From Phallusia mammillata (Eukaryota; Chordata; Ascidiacea; Phlebobranchia; Ascidiidae): DNA of 64,000 nt. The DNA is taken from assembly GCA_003260075.1 (NCBI GenBank), contig QLIY01000239.1, positions 51,599-115,598 of the forward strand, given 5' to 3'. Numbering within the stretch: position 1 is the first letter of the stretch; the number at the start of each line of letters is the position of its first letter. A program made the position numbers and the translations under genes. This document shows, one piece after another, positions 50,101 to 61,400 of this stretch. Below the pieces are notes generated by a model. The model was not told where the DNA came from. It searched no databases and saw nothing but the letters and a program-made list of their open reading frames with translations.

Positions 50101-50652
50101 CTTTTGTTGTTCCATCAGTCGCTGGTTCGAACGCTACGTTTGTGACACCGTTTTCTTTTCCCTTTCCACCTGCTCCGTCCTGCTCTTCCAAAGCAATTTC
50201 AGCTTTTTCTGGATCTTTTTCATTTTCTTTCTTTTCTGCAAAACCACAAGCTTCTTTGCTTAATATAAATCATGTTATAGTTTTTAAATAAGAAGAACTT
50301 AAATTACTCTAAAGTTTAAACAAGAAATGTTTGAGGTATGTGTACTGCAAACATTTTCAGAAACAATCTTTAATTATCCGAGAAAGTTGGTTTTAAATAG
50401 CAGCATTATTCAAATTTATGTCTTTTGTGAAATTATTTTCAATTTTGTTAAAGAAGATCACAGTTTGGAAAAAATGGGAAATGCTTGGAGTTAAAATTAT
50501 ACTCACGGTAATTTAGAATACTCACTTTCTTTCCTCTTCCTCAGAAACCGGGTACAAGCTGCGCATGACGTAATCACTAACGTCACACATGCGATGAGGG
50601 CCACAGAAACGATACCAGTGGTGAGGCTTGAATTGATGATACTTGATTCCAT
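47193..50652 (-). CDS. Single-pass membrane protein with C-terminal plectin-repeat domain (555 aa)
   Basis: Four exons, 50526-50652, 50033-50235, 48724-48850 and 47193-48403, join in frame (1668 bases). Residues 1-42 read MESSIINSSLTTGIVSVALI, a continuous hydrophobic helix, and then the basic stop-transfer FLRKRKE. Residues 43-300 are an acidic, low-complexity linker rich in Glu and Lys. Residues about 309-519 form a plakin-repeat domain: GIIRRGTAISLLEAQAATGN, RAERAVTGYK, LSLGQAMERGLVIESHGIRL, LEAQLATGGIIDHKT, FFDPNTEENVTYSELMKR, DTGLRLYPL. This order matches a complete plectin C-terminal module. The tail GSHSGRSSLASSRASSKES resembles the Gly-Ser-Arg tail of plectin and desmoplakin. In known plakins such modules bind intermediate filaments. 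A membrane anchor replacing the plakin and rod domains is unusual. Topology with a short extracellular N-terminus is inferred. Confidence 0.85.
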
Positions 50653-51012
50653 TCTTTAATATTTGAGTTACTCCAATTTCTCAAAAACTATCATTGTATG
50701 ACTAAGACTAAACATCTAGGTTTGTCTGTCCAAATAAAAGATAAATAGTTAAAATCAAACATTAAATTGATTACTATAACGGCACTTATCACAAAGAGGC
50801 TTGGATTTTAAATTCCAAATACAAAAAGGTTAAAAAAGGCTAGGAAGAGGAAATAAATTAAATCTATAGGCAGAATTTTTGACAACAGGAAAAAGATTAA
50901 ATCCATAGGCAGAAATCCATAGGTTTTTTGAAACGTCTGCAAATGCTTCAGCTTTGAAAGTGTAAATTAAATCGGTTTTCGTAACAAAGAAAGGCATAAA
51001 CATTCAGTTACA

Positions 51013-51172
51013 TGTAAAAATGCATCAGAACATAAGAGTGATAGTCCGTGACAAGGCACACAGTTCTGTGCTACGTAATTGGTAGGGGGGGGGGACATGT
51101 AAAAATGCATGAGAACATAAGACTGATAGTCCGTGACAAGGCACACAGTTCTGTGCTACGTAATTGGTACAT
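51013..51172. repeat. Duplicated segment around a G run
   Basis: ACATGTAAAAATGCATCAGA and about 65 further bases occur before and after ten G residues (51085-51094), with two substitutions. Confidence 0.75.
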
Positions 51173-52205
51173 TCGCAGGCTATAAAAACTGCCAACAAAT
51201 CTTTTAACTACACTTCAAAGCTATTTCACCATAACTGTCACCAATACACTGCAAAAAACGACTATAATTGAATTACAGGTTTTTACTCCAATGTTTACCT
51301 ATTTCGTCTCCATATAACACACCTCGTTATGTTTCGACAGCTGCGACCTGCGACTGCCGTTTTAGCCAGTGCCCGAAGACATTGGAGACACATAATACTG
51401 CTTCACCGGAATTTTAATAACCACCCACGATAGCTGTTTGACACGGCAGCGTATAGACCTCGACAATAGCCTCATGTCCGTGTCACGGCCAGTTTTATCT
51501 CGGCAACTGTCGGATTGGCGAAAACTTAATCCTCTTTTAGGAGTAAGTTTGAACGCATTTGGATTTCCTTAAGCGATAATGTATGCTTGATTTGCAATTA
51601 ACAGTTTGTTGAAAAGATTTAAGAGGTAACTAATTAAAGATTTGATATTAGTTTTGGTACTAGTCTCAATACGGAAGTATATGTCCGCATAATCTATTTG
51701 ACCATATCATCTATATTTTATACCACCAGATTATTTTAATTATGAATAGTAATTAGGCATAGTTGCGATACGATTTAATTAATTTATGAACTCTTCAGCT
51801 AGACAGTAACCCTACATAGTTAACGGTAATGAGTTGAAACTTTCTCTCTCTCTTGAGAGCAAAATTTAAAAAGGAGGTTTTATAAAAATATGGACACAAT
51901 ATTAGTCATATAGATGCTTTGCTTAAGCTTGGTGAATGGTGAAGAATAATGCACACATTTATCTTGTGATCAAACAATAAAAAAAGGATCCAATAACATT
52001 TACAGTTCACCTTTTATTAAAAAAAGTGAATAATTTACTGCGCGGTATGTGCAATAATGACTATAACTTTCATAAAATATTATCGAAACTAAGTTTTGTT
52101 CTGTATTGGCCATTAACTAACAAACTAACTTATTTTATGCTAAAAACCGGCTTTCAGTTTTACACCACACTAAAATTCTTTATGCTGAAAAATAGTTTTT
52201 CTATC

Positions 52206-52290
52206 ACTAATGATGGCATGAGCATTTGCCGAAACGTTTGAAATATAAAGCATTTTTACGTCTATTTGGGCGGTTATTTTCATCATTAGT
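52206..52290 (+). repeat. Dispersed 85-bp repeat with 10-bp inverted ends
   Basis: Ends ACTAATGATG and CATCATTAGT are perfect inverted repeats. Inside are GGCATGAGCATTTGCCGAAA and ACGTCTATTTGGGCGG. TAATGA, a GGCA/TGCC stem and GAAAC follow each other much as in the palindrome at 45.1 kb. Relatives lie at 2428, 26869 and 60108. Confidence 0.65.
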
Positions 52291-52938
52291 TTTTCTTAAT
52301 AACTGAACTTTCATTTTTGTTCATTCTGAATTCTACGCCTTAAAGACCTGACTTTCATTCATTCTCAACCTAGCGTTTTAAACAGTACACCGCGAAGCAT
52401 AGGTTTGGCATTTTCCAGCACGAAGAACAACAAATCACACGGTCCTTAACTTGTCTTCTGATTTTGTGTACTCCCGCAAAAAACTGTTTTTCTATTTCCT
52501 TTTACGACTCGGAAACCCGCACCCAGAAACAATACGAGTTAACGAGCATTTATGTCTCAGAATTCCACGTGTTTTACCCACAACGAAGCGACAATAAACG
52601 CCTTGAATCGCGCCCCCGGCTGTACAAAACACAGCAAACAAAACGCACCGGATTGGCTGTGGTTGTGAGTTGGACAAATGTGCACGACATTTTACGTCAC
52701 AGCAATGTGTTCGGCGATTGATTGATTGATCCATTAGCGCGATTAGCTCACCCGATTTAGGCATTGCTTTCATTTTGAATTGGTCGTTTGGCTGGTTTTA
52801 CAACAATGTTATACGCAGGAACGTCGAAAGAAGATAAACTAACTAGCATAGCGTATTTCAAGTTAACAGTTTTTAAATAACTGTTAAATTAATAACCAAA
52901 CTTTAAATTTAATTTTTACGTTGATATATACTGTATGG

Positions 52939-53248
52939 CAGGGGTCGGCAACCTTTTTGGCGACGCGTGTCAATTTACTTGTTATTTCCATGTGTTAATG
53001 ACCTCGCGTGCCAACGTTTTTCTAGATAATTGTGGTTCGTGCCAGCAGATACCAATAATAAAGAGAATGCAGAGTGTAATGTGCGTGTAAAGCTGAATTT
53101 TAAGACAATAGCATGATAAAAAATGAAAACTAGCAGTGTAACAGGTTAAATTGTTACTTCAATATAAACACGCAAATTGGTTGGCGTGCCATGAAAAAAC
53201 ACCTCGCGTGCCAACCTTGGCACCCGTGCCAGGGGTTGCCGACCCCTG
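52939..53248. mobile_element. hAT-type non-autonomous element (310 bp)
   Basis: Ends CAGGGGTCGGCAACC and GGTTGCCGACCCCTG are perfect 15-bp inverted repeats. They are flanked by the perfect 8-bp direct repeat CTGTATGG (52931-52938 and 53249-53256). There is no coding capacity. The low divergence of the ends suggests recent insertion. Confidence 0.92.
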
Positions 53249-55024
53249 CTGTATGGTTTGACTGGCAAAGTAGACATGTTATATATCAAGCAACCACATT
53301 AATTTTGTTACTATTAATAATAGTTGTTGCTGAAAGTTGATATAATAGAGAATGCCACATTTGACAGTAAAACAAGTCCGTAAATTTCTGACGTAACTTT
53401 AACAGAAAGACGAAATTATTGCACACAAAATGGAACCATGCCTTCTGTTCAGACGACACAATACCTGACTGCACAAAACTCGCTCGCTAACCAACTTTCA
53501 TTCCACAGGTCTTAACACGGGTTAAACTCAGACTTTTGTCCAACCATAAGTCCCCAGCAAAGTTTACCCAAATCACAAATCGATGCAACGGTTTAAAATG
53601 TCTGTAACTGCGTAACACTGGAATGTATATTTTTAGTTGACCAACAGCAAACCACAATCAAAGTTCTAACTGTCTGCTGCAAGCAATTATCCACGATTTC
53701 CTCTTACAACGCCCCAATACTACAGCAATTTGTTCAAGTTCTGCTCCTTACTATGAAGGCGGTTTCAAGCAGTAAAAACCTCATTCTCTTTGAAGCTTGA
53801 CATTCGTTAAACGCCGAAGGGCATGGGCGCGTTTGAATTAGCGTTTTCTCACATTTTATGTCTTGGTGTCAGCGGAAAGATATTAAGCACCGTTTACCAT
53901 ATTGTTTGTTGTTTTGTGGTTTATTTTGTGAAGTTGACACCAGATGTATCTGGTGTGTTGTACTATAGTACAAGATAACCTTTAGTCTCATTAAAACAAT
54001 GAATGTGTATCACGTGTGAAAAGGTTGTAGTATACGTCAACCTTGTGTCCTTTTTAAAGTACTGACACTTTTAAAACAGAGATGTTGAAAGGTAGGTTTT
54101 GTATTTGGAATAGCATTGTTTTTGCAATAGCACCGAACACTTCGTTGTTGCTGCCTTTAGAACTGACGAACTCTTGTGATAATAAAAGTAGGGATGCGCG
54201 TTGCATTTGCAAAATTGCTTGCTTCTAAAGCTGCCAGGGCTTTAATTTTCATTACTACTGTATTTTCCTAAGACATGAAATCTTGAATTAAAATTTATTT
54301 GAAACTATGCGTCTGCTTCGGTAATTTTATTCCTTACTCTTAAACATCGCAAATTCATTTTTGGTACTGCGAGTCATGTTGGTTTATTTCGCGAAACGCT
54401 AGATTTGGCGCGAACCAAACTGGTCACGTGACACAGGTGACGTAACAACTTGCCAAGTTCAAAAATTTTGGCGGTGATAAATAAATCTATACAGGCATTT
54501 CAACAGAATCAGGTGGACAGTAACGAAAACTAGAAAATGCAATAGTGTGTATTTTGGCTGGGTTAATAGCCACTGGAAGCAGGATTCAACGTGGGGTGAG
54601 GATAGAGCGGGGTTTGACCTAGATTAACCCCCCAAATAGGGGGGTTACCTAATATCAGGGAATATATGTGGTTGGTTTGCTCAGTTATACAGTATTCAAA
54701 ATATGTATTTTTTCGTTGTGAACTAATTGTTTGAAAAAAATACCAAGAAAGAAGCTCTTGGCCCAAAGTTTGGCTTTCCTAAGATACTTTAAGTTGGACC
54801 AAATAACTTGTTAACCCTTTGTCCTAAAGTAGTTGATGTAAAAATATGCGCGGAAGACACAACAGTGCAAAAAAGTACGAGGGAAACACTGTGGTGCTTG
54901 TGTACAGATGAGGCGCAACAGTGTGGTTTAACAATACACGGAGACATTGCACAAAAATGCGAGGAAATTTTCACGCAGCGACGCAGACATTAAACAGCAA
55001 CGTGTCAGTGTTTCGCAATACTTT

Positions 55025-55026
<2 letters not shown>

Positions 55027-55111
<85 letters not shown>
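55027..55111. other. G run (85), probable gap placeholder
   Basis: The longest homopolymer in the window, without duplicated flanks. It lies about 310 bases past the RADIL stop codon and gives false polyglycine and polyproline frames. Confidence 0.65.
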
Positions 55112-55113
<2 letters not shown>

Positions 55114-55422
55114 TCCGAAAATGTCGATCTATAGAAATAATATGTTACAGATTCGGGCGCAAAGTTCAAAAACCGAATAAAATACCCTGAAACGCACACA
55201 TGCACGTGGAACTCATGCGACGAGAGTCTAAAAAAGTAAAATAATATAAAAACGCAGCAAAAACATTTCGGCACATTATATCACTACAGTCTGGGAATTT
55301 TGTATTCATTTTTGTCATCTCCTTTATGCTTCTGGAAAGAGTTTCGTAAAACGAAGTCATTTGGCTTTCCAGATTGGATTTAAACAGAACTTTACACGAC
55401 AGTGAGATGTCGTATGTTCATG

Positions 55423-58400
55423 TCAGCAGCTAGAAGAAGTGATTTTCATCGCAACTTCGTTCCCACATCGTCCAACCAACAAACGAACGTAGTCACCAGC
55501 CTGGCGAACTGTTTTGGTTGCTCTGCAAACGAAAAATATTTTTAATTCCCGAACGTACAAAATGGCTTTACCAAAGCTACAAAAGCTGCTACTTGTATTT
55601 TACCTAAAGATTTTGATTTATTATTTTATGTCTTGGAAATCTTTTTTATTGTTGCTTTTAGTTTTAGCAGATTTTTAAACAAGAACTGTTTTGTGATTTT
55701 TTGAATAACAAAAGTTTAGACGTTTTGTTTGGAGTTAATAAATTTAAAATCGAATCGACCGATTATATATCGACCCCGTTTTTCTTTGACCTACTTTTTA
55801 TTGATATTACAGTTATTAAATACCAAATCGAACTATTATAATTCATATGATAATTTTCTAATCGACCAATGGTAACCACTTACTCGTTGTATGACATGTT
55901 AAGCAGACTGACACCGTTAGCGGCGAGAATGCGATCCCCCAGCTGCAAACGTCCCTCCTGGAGCCAACATTTAATTACATCGTGGTGCTTGGTGTGACCA
56001 TGCTATAAGTTAAAAAATGGTGTTAAGAAAACGCTCAAATACAAGTTGTGCTATCTAATACATATATGAGACAAGAGCACTTTTAAATGCGTGTTGTGAA
56101 ATGAAAGACAGACAGTTTCCTAAACATACTATTACAGTTAAGCTATTGCCAGTGCACACTCTTTTGACCTATCAGTCTAATCAGTGTAGCTGGTAACAAG
56201 AGATAGGCCATATGAGCTAATTTAGCCACCTTATGACACTCCAGAGTCCAGCTTACATAAGCTATTGCTGCCAGGCATAATATCAAGTTTGTAGAGCTCT
56301 TCTGGCAAATTCCAGTTTATTGGGAGTAACAGGCCGAAAAGCCATACCAGCCATGGGGTATTGCACAGATGAGACCTGGTATAGGTATAAACAGTGTGCA
56401 CTGTCTGTAGCATAATTGTTGTTTTAGTGTTTTTGTCTGTGCGTTAGCGAAAAACTTACAAATGGATCAATAAGCAATGCTTACGTCGTGTACAACGAAA
56501 AAATCTTCCTTTGAAAAGCAACATTTTTTACCGAAATGTTTAAAAATATAATGTGCACTTTTGTTCAATAATTTAGCCATTATTTCCAAACAAGCAGCAG
56601 TTAACAAACTATTATAGATCGTGACCCCCTTTAAGTAACCCTAACCCCTTAGGACTTTTTTACATCTTCTTACCTTCGTTCCCGGAGCGTCCGGCACAAG
56701 TGAACGAACATAGACGCCCGGCGTAACCAATGACGTCACAGATCCATCGACCAATCCGACACCAAGTCCGTTTCTACCTTTTTTAATGTCGACGATGAAA
56801 ACTTCCTTTGGCATGCCTTGAGCGCCTCCTTGTGGTTGAGGACTTGTTGGATTTGCTTCTGCTGCCGCTAAAATAAAACATTTAACCATTTTATGTTTAT
56901 ACGGTTGGAAATAACCACATGGATTTATTGAAAATACCATTAACGTAAAAAAAGATTTGTCAAAATTACAAACGTTAATGCAAAGACGACTGAAAAAGTT
57001 TTCAAATTAAAATTTTATGCAACAGTTTACTGCTTGAGTTTTCGCAATACCTTCTACTCGGTTTGTCGAAACTTGAGTCGCCAGTGACGTAGTTTCCGAA
57101 ACCGGAAGTAACAAGACCTCGTCACACGCTTTTCCACGCTCCTCGTCTTCTATCTTCGATTTGGAATCGAGTAACTCATTGATAGCTTCAGAAGGACTCA
57201 CACGACCAATGAGGTCACTCGCCTTGCGGTGCCTGCTCCTATGCTGTCTGATGACGTAACCCTCGGGCTCTGACGATGATGACGAACAAGATGATGACGA
57301 AACAATTCGACCTTGTCCACCAACAGACGCTGTTTCTCCGAGATGATGAGTTGACTTGGAACGCACTGAGGATGACGTGTCACTACTGACGTTGGTTGTG
57401 ACGTCACGTTTTGTGTCTTTGACGTCACGACTAGGGCTCGCGGTTTCTTGCGGAATCTCGCGACCGTCGGGCTGCTCGCGCACGCCCACTTGTGTTGAAT
57501 CTATTCGGTTTCGTGCCGGGGATGAGAGGGAGTTTCCCGCTACTGCAACTCGCCTTTGCAGGGATTCGAACCACGGATCAGTGGGAAGTTGCTGAAAGTC
57601 GATTCGCGTCCCAGTTACAGGTAGCATGAGAGGCGGATGCTGATCATAGCTTTCCATCACTAAATCTAACAAAATATTTAAATGATTAAAATCTGTGGTT
57701 TTAAACTTGTCTCAATTTTGTTGATCATTTGTCATGTGAAACGGGTTTTGTGTTACCCTTACGAACAATTTTGTGCTTTTGAAAACATTATCTAGCATTC
57801 TATCAAGGTAACAGAGCACATTGATAAACAAACATCTTATCATGGTCCCAGTTAAAATAGTGTTTAACTGCAACCGATTATCCAAACACCTAAAATCAGG
57901 ACAACAAAGATAAATGCACCAGTATACTTAGTTGAAAAAGATCCAAACGACAGTTTCAATAATGGATTAAAACCATCAACAACAAGGCTTAAACTGACGA
58001 TCACTGTTTGCTTTTTCATACTACAACACAGTAAAACCCATATATGATGGTTTCGTCTATTGGTTTTACTGTTTTTTAGTTATTTGGAGACGACTGCTTT
58101 TGGGTCAGGGCAGTTTTCTACTTACTTGTGTCTAAAGAAGCTTCTGGTTCGTGTTGGAAGGGACTCCATGCTTGTGGCTTAACGTGGTTGTTGGGTAACT
58201 GATAGCCGCTGAGGACATGGTGAAGTTGTGCAGGCTCAAGAGATGGATAAGTTTGCCTAAAATGTGTCCACGAACCCTACATGTATAATAATGTTTTTAC
58301 ACTTTAAATATTGCAGTGTTGTATGAAGAATCGTAAAAACTTTAAAATAATAAAAGGTGCTGGAAATAGTTTTGAATATATATATATGTGTGCAGGTTTT

Positions 58401-61400
58401 TTTTAAGGTTTGGTTTGGGTGACCGCTAAGTAGTTTTAAGAGACCGCAAGTGTTTCATTTAAATACCAAAAATAGCCATATTTGCTTAAACGAATTATTT
58501 ATTAGGCTACTGGCAAATTTTGGGAAACCGCTGGAGAAATTTTAAAACACCTTAAAAAAACACTGTATGTGTGTGTTGCATATGCTTCAATAAGGGACAA
58601 AGCATTTAAAAATCCTCTACAACACACTTCAAAGTGCGGAAAAAACATAAAATATGTGGGGTAATATAGCATTTCACAATGTTACTAAATATCACTCATA
58701 CATGGACATGGCATTTTGTAAAAGAACATAAATGCTGTTTCAATTTTTGAAATTGAAAATGTATAGCACGATAGTAGACGATCAGGCCAATAAACAATTC
58801 CCTACCTTGGTTATTTGCGTCCTGGGCGTTGCAAGCAGATTAACCAGTGCTGAAACTTTCTCCAGGAAGGTAGTGCACTGATCAGGATATCCGGCGTCAC
58901 ACGCCCAACTCTCAACTTGCTCCAGGTTGCCACGAATCCGTGCTCCCATATCCCACTTGTAATATCTCTCATTGGCTTCTGTAAAACAAATTTACTTGCT
59001 GTTATCAACTAAACATTATGCAAAAGAAGGTTATACCCGGGTTGAATGGCTAAACTAGCCAATACGGTCTATATCCCGTACTGATGAAACCTTATGGGTC
59101 ACAACAATGTGCACTGCCTGCAGACTGCAGGTAATACCCGCTTCGACCGTGTCAAACTCAATTTGAAAAAGGTTAATAAAGTACACCGTCTAACATTTCA
59201 TGCGAGTCTATCGTGTTTACGGAGGTAGACTAAAAATGAACGGTGTTAATGCAAGGAGCGAAACTTTGTGTCAAACAGCTAGCATAACTGTTTCATCAAC
59301 TCTAGCAATTGTAACCGAGCTTAAGGCCGTCAAACTTTACCGACCCTATAATAAAAGCATCAATAACCCTCTATTTTGAGACATTTTGATTGAAAACTCT
59401 TTTCCAAAATCGTGAAACCCAATATTTTCACTAAAAACGTGAAAAACTACGAGCCGCTTACCGTCCTCCATTAATGTGTTGAAGAGTGAAACGTTGGTGA
59501 AGAAGAAAAGGTAGGCGAAGAGTTGATCCGAAATTTGCTGGTTCACGTCATACACTTCCACCATTTCTCGCGCGCTCTCGTACACGCCAGTCACGTGATC
59601 AACGAGTACTCCGTCCGTGACGTCAGAGAAGGGGTTGCAGTCGAGAACGGCAGGGAGGTAGCTGTATAGGGTCTGTGTCAAAAATGAAAAAAAAGTAATT
59701 TTAAAAAAGATCGAAAACTTTGATAAGGCAAAAGCCATCCACAGTTTTTAGATTTATCAAAGCTTTCAGTCCGTTAGTATACGTGACTTTTGTCTCCATC
59801 CCTTATACTGAGTCTCTAGTGACTCGTGATTATATAAATGCTACTCACAGTTTATTACCTGTGAAATTGAACACTTTTGGGTACGGGACACATGATTAGA
59901 TTTTAGTTATATATCAAGTCTGTAGGATTTTTGTGTTTTTATGTTAATTACCTTTGTTAGGTAGTAGACTAATTGTTGGAAGGCGTACATCACAACTTCC
60001 TCAAGCAAAGCCAGAATTTCTTCGTTTACTTCAAACTCCTCAATTTCGTCAAGCACAGCGGGATCGACAACTCCTCTGCGAAAAAATGTGTATCTGATGT
60101 GACCCCTCATATGACATGAGTATTTGCCGAAAGGTTTGAATAAAAAAGCATGTTGCTTTTTAAATCTAGTTGGGCCGTTTTCAACGTCATTAAACTTATG
60201 AACAGATCCGTGTATATTTCCAAAAAAGTAAACACCTAATTTAAAAAAAAGATTATATAGGGCAGTAGTAAAATTTAAAACGTCGTGTTTTCTTAAAATA
60301 CATTTACAGGCAAAGACAAATGGACAACCAGACTTGCACCTGGCATATTATGTAATTTAAGACTAGAAAACGTTGATTGCAGAGGCTTCGTGTTACCTCG
60401 ATCTTTCTTCGCTCACTCTCTCATGCAGCTTAGGAATGAGATTCTTTTGTAAAAACTCGAAGATTTCAAGGGAGTTTGACATCCAGTAAACCACAGGACG
60501 AAGAGAAGGAAGTAGGAGGTTGATGTTGTTGCCGAGATCAGGCCTAAATAAAATGGATGACATTACGTAAAGATCGTACTAGTTACTAGGCAACAATGCA
60601 TATGTGAAGCCAAAGAAATTTAATGAATATTTTTTTACACTTACGATTGAATCTCTTGAACTGAAACATTCCGAGTCGAGTTCTGAAATAAATAAAATAA
60701 ATATTCCAGTTATATTTTTAATGTAACACTGAACTTAAACTATTAGATATAATTTTATGTACCAACGTTTTGCAAAAAATAGGAGAAAGAAAAATACATG
60801 CCAGATCAGCTAGCTTCACATTTTACGTAATGTTACTTAATTTTTAAACATAATCTTATCAGTGAATTGGAAAAACCACCGACTTATTGCTAAACTCGAA
60901 TTTGTCGAAGCTCAAGAGTGTTTAGTGTACCATGTGTGTTTAGTGTTTTGCCATGCAAATTTGAGACAGAAAACAAATGCCAGATCAACATTTCACACAA
61001 CGTTACTTAATTTTTTACTCATAATCATTGAAGTTTTATTCTTACCAACACTAGTGTTTGCAGGTTACTTGCAATCTTTAGCAGCAAATCGTTTCTGTTC
61101 TCCAGCCGGAAATTTAAACACGAATGAAAAATGCCCTGACACAAGAGGGCAGCAGGTGCGAAGGGATATTCCACACTCTGATCGTCCACGTCTTTCAGCG
61201 AATCAAATATCACTCGCAGCACCTGGTCCTCACACTCGAGGGCGTAAGTGAGCTCGGTGGGCATGATTGGTTTTGATTTCGATGGCGATTTTTGAGTTTT
61301 CGCCGGAGTAATTTGACTTTTACGCGTTGGTGTTTTTTCGGGAGTCGCAGGGATGGATTTGCTGAGTTCGCTAAATGAGAATTTGTTGCTCAAGTTCACG

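Larger units (their letters stand above)
50653..55422. other. 4.8-kb intergenic stretch between the plectin-repeat gene and RADIL
   Basis: No exon is recognised. It holds a duplicated segment around ten G residues (51085-51094), a copy of the dispersed 85-bp repeat (52206-52290), a hAT-type element (52939-53248) and an 85-base G run (55027-55111). Confidence 0.45.
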
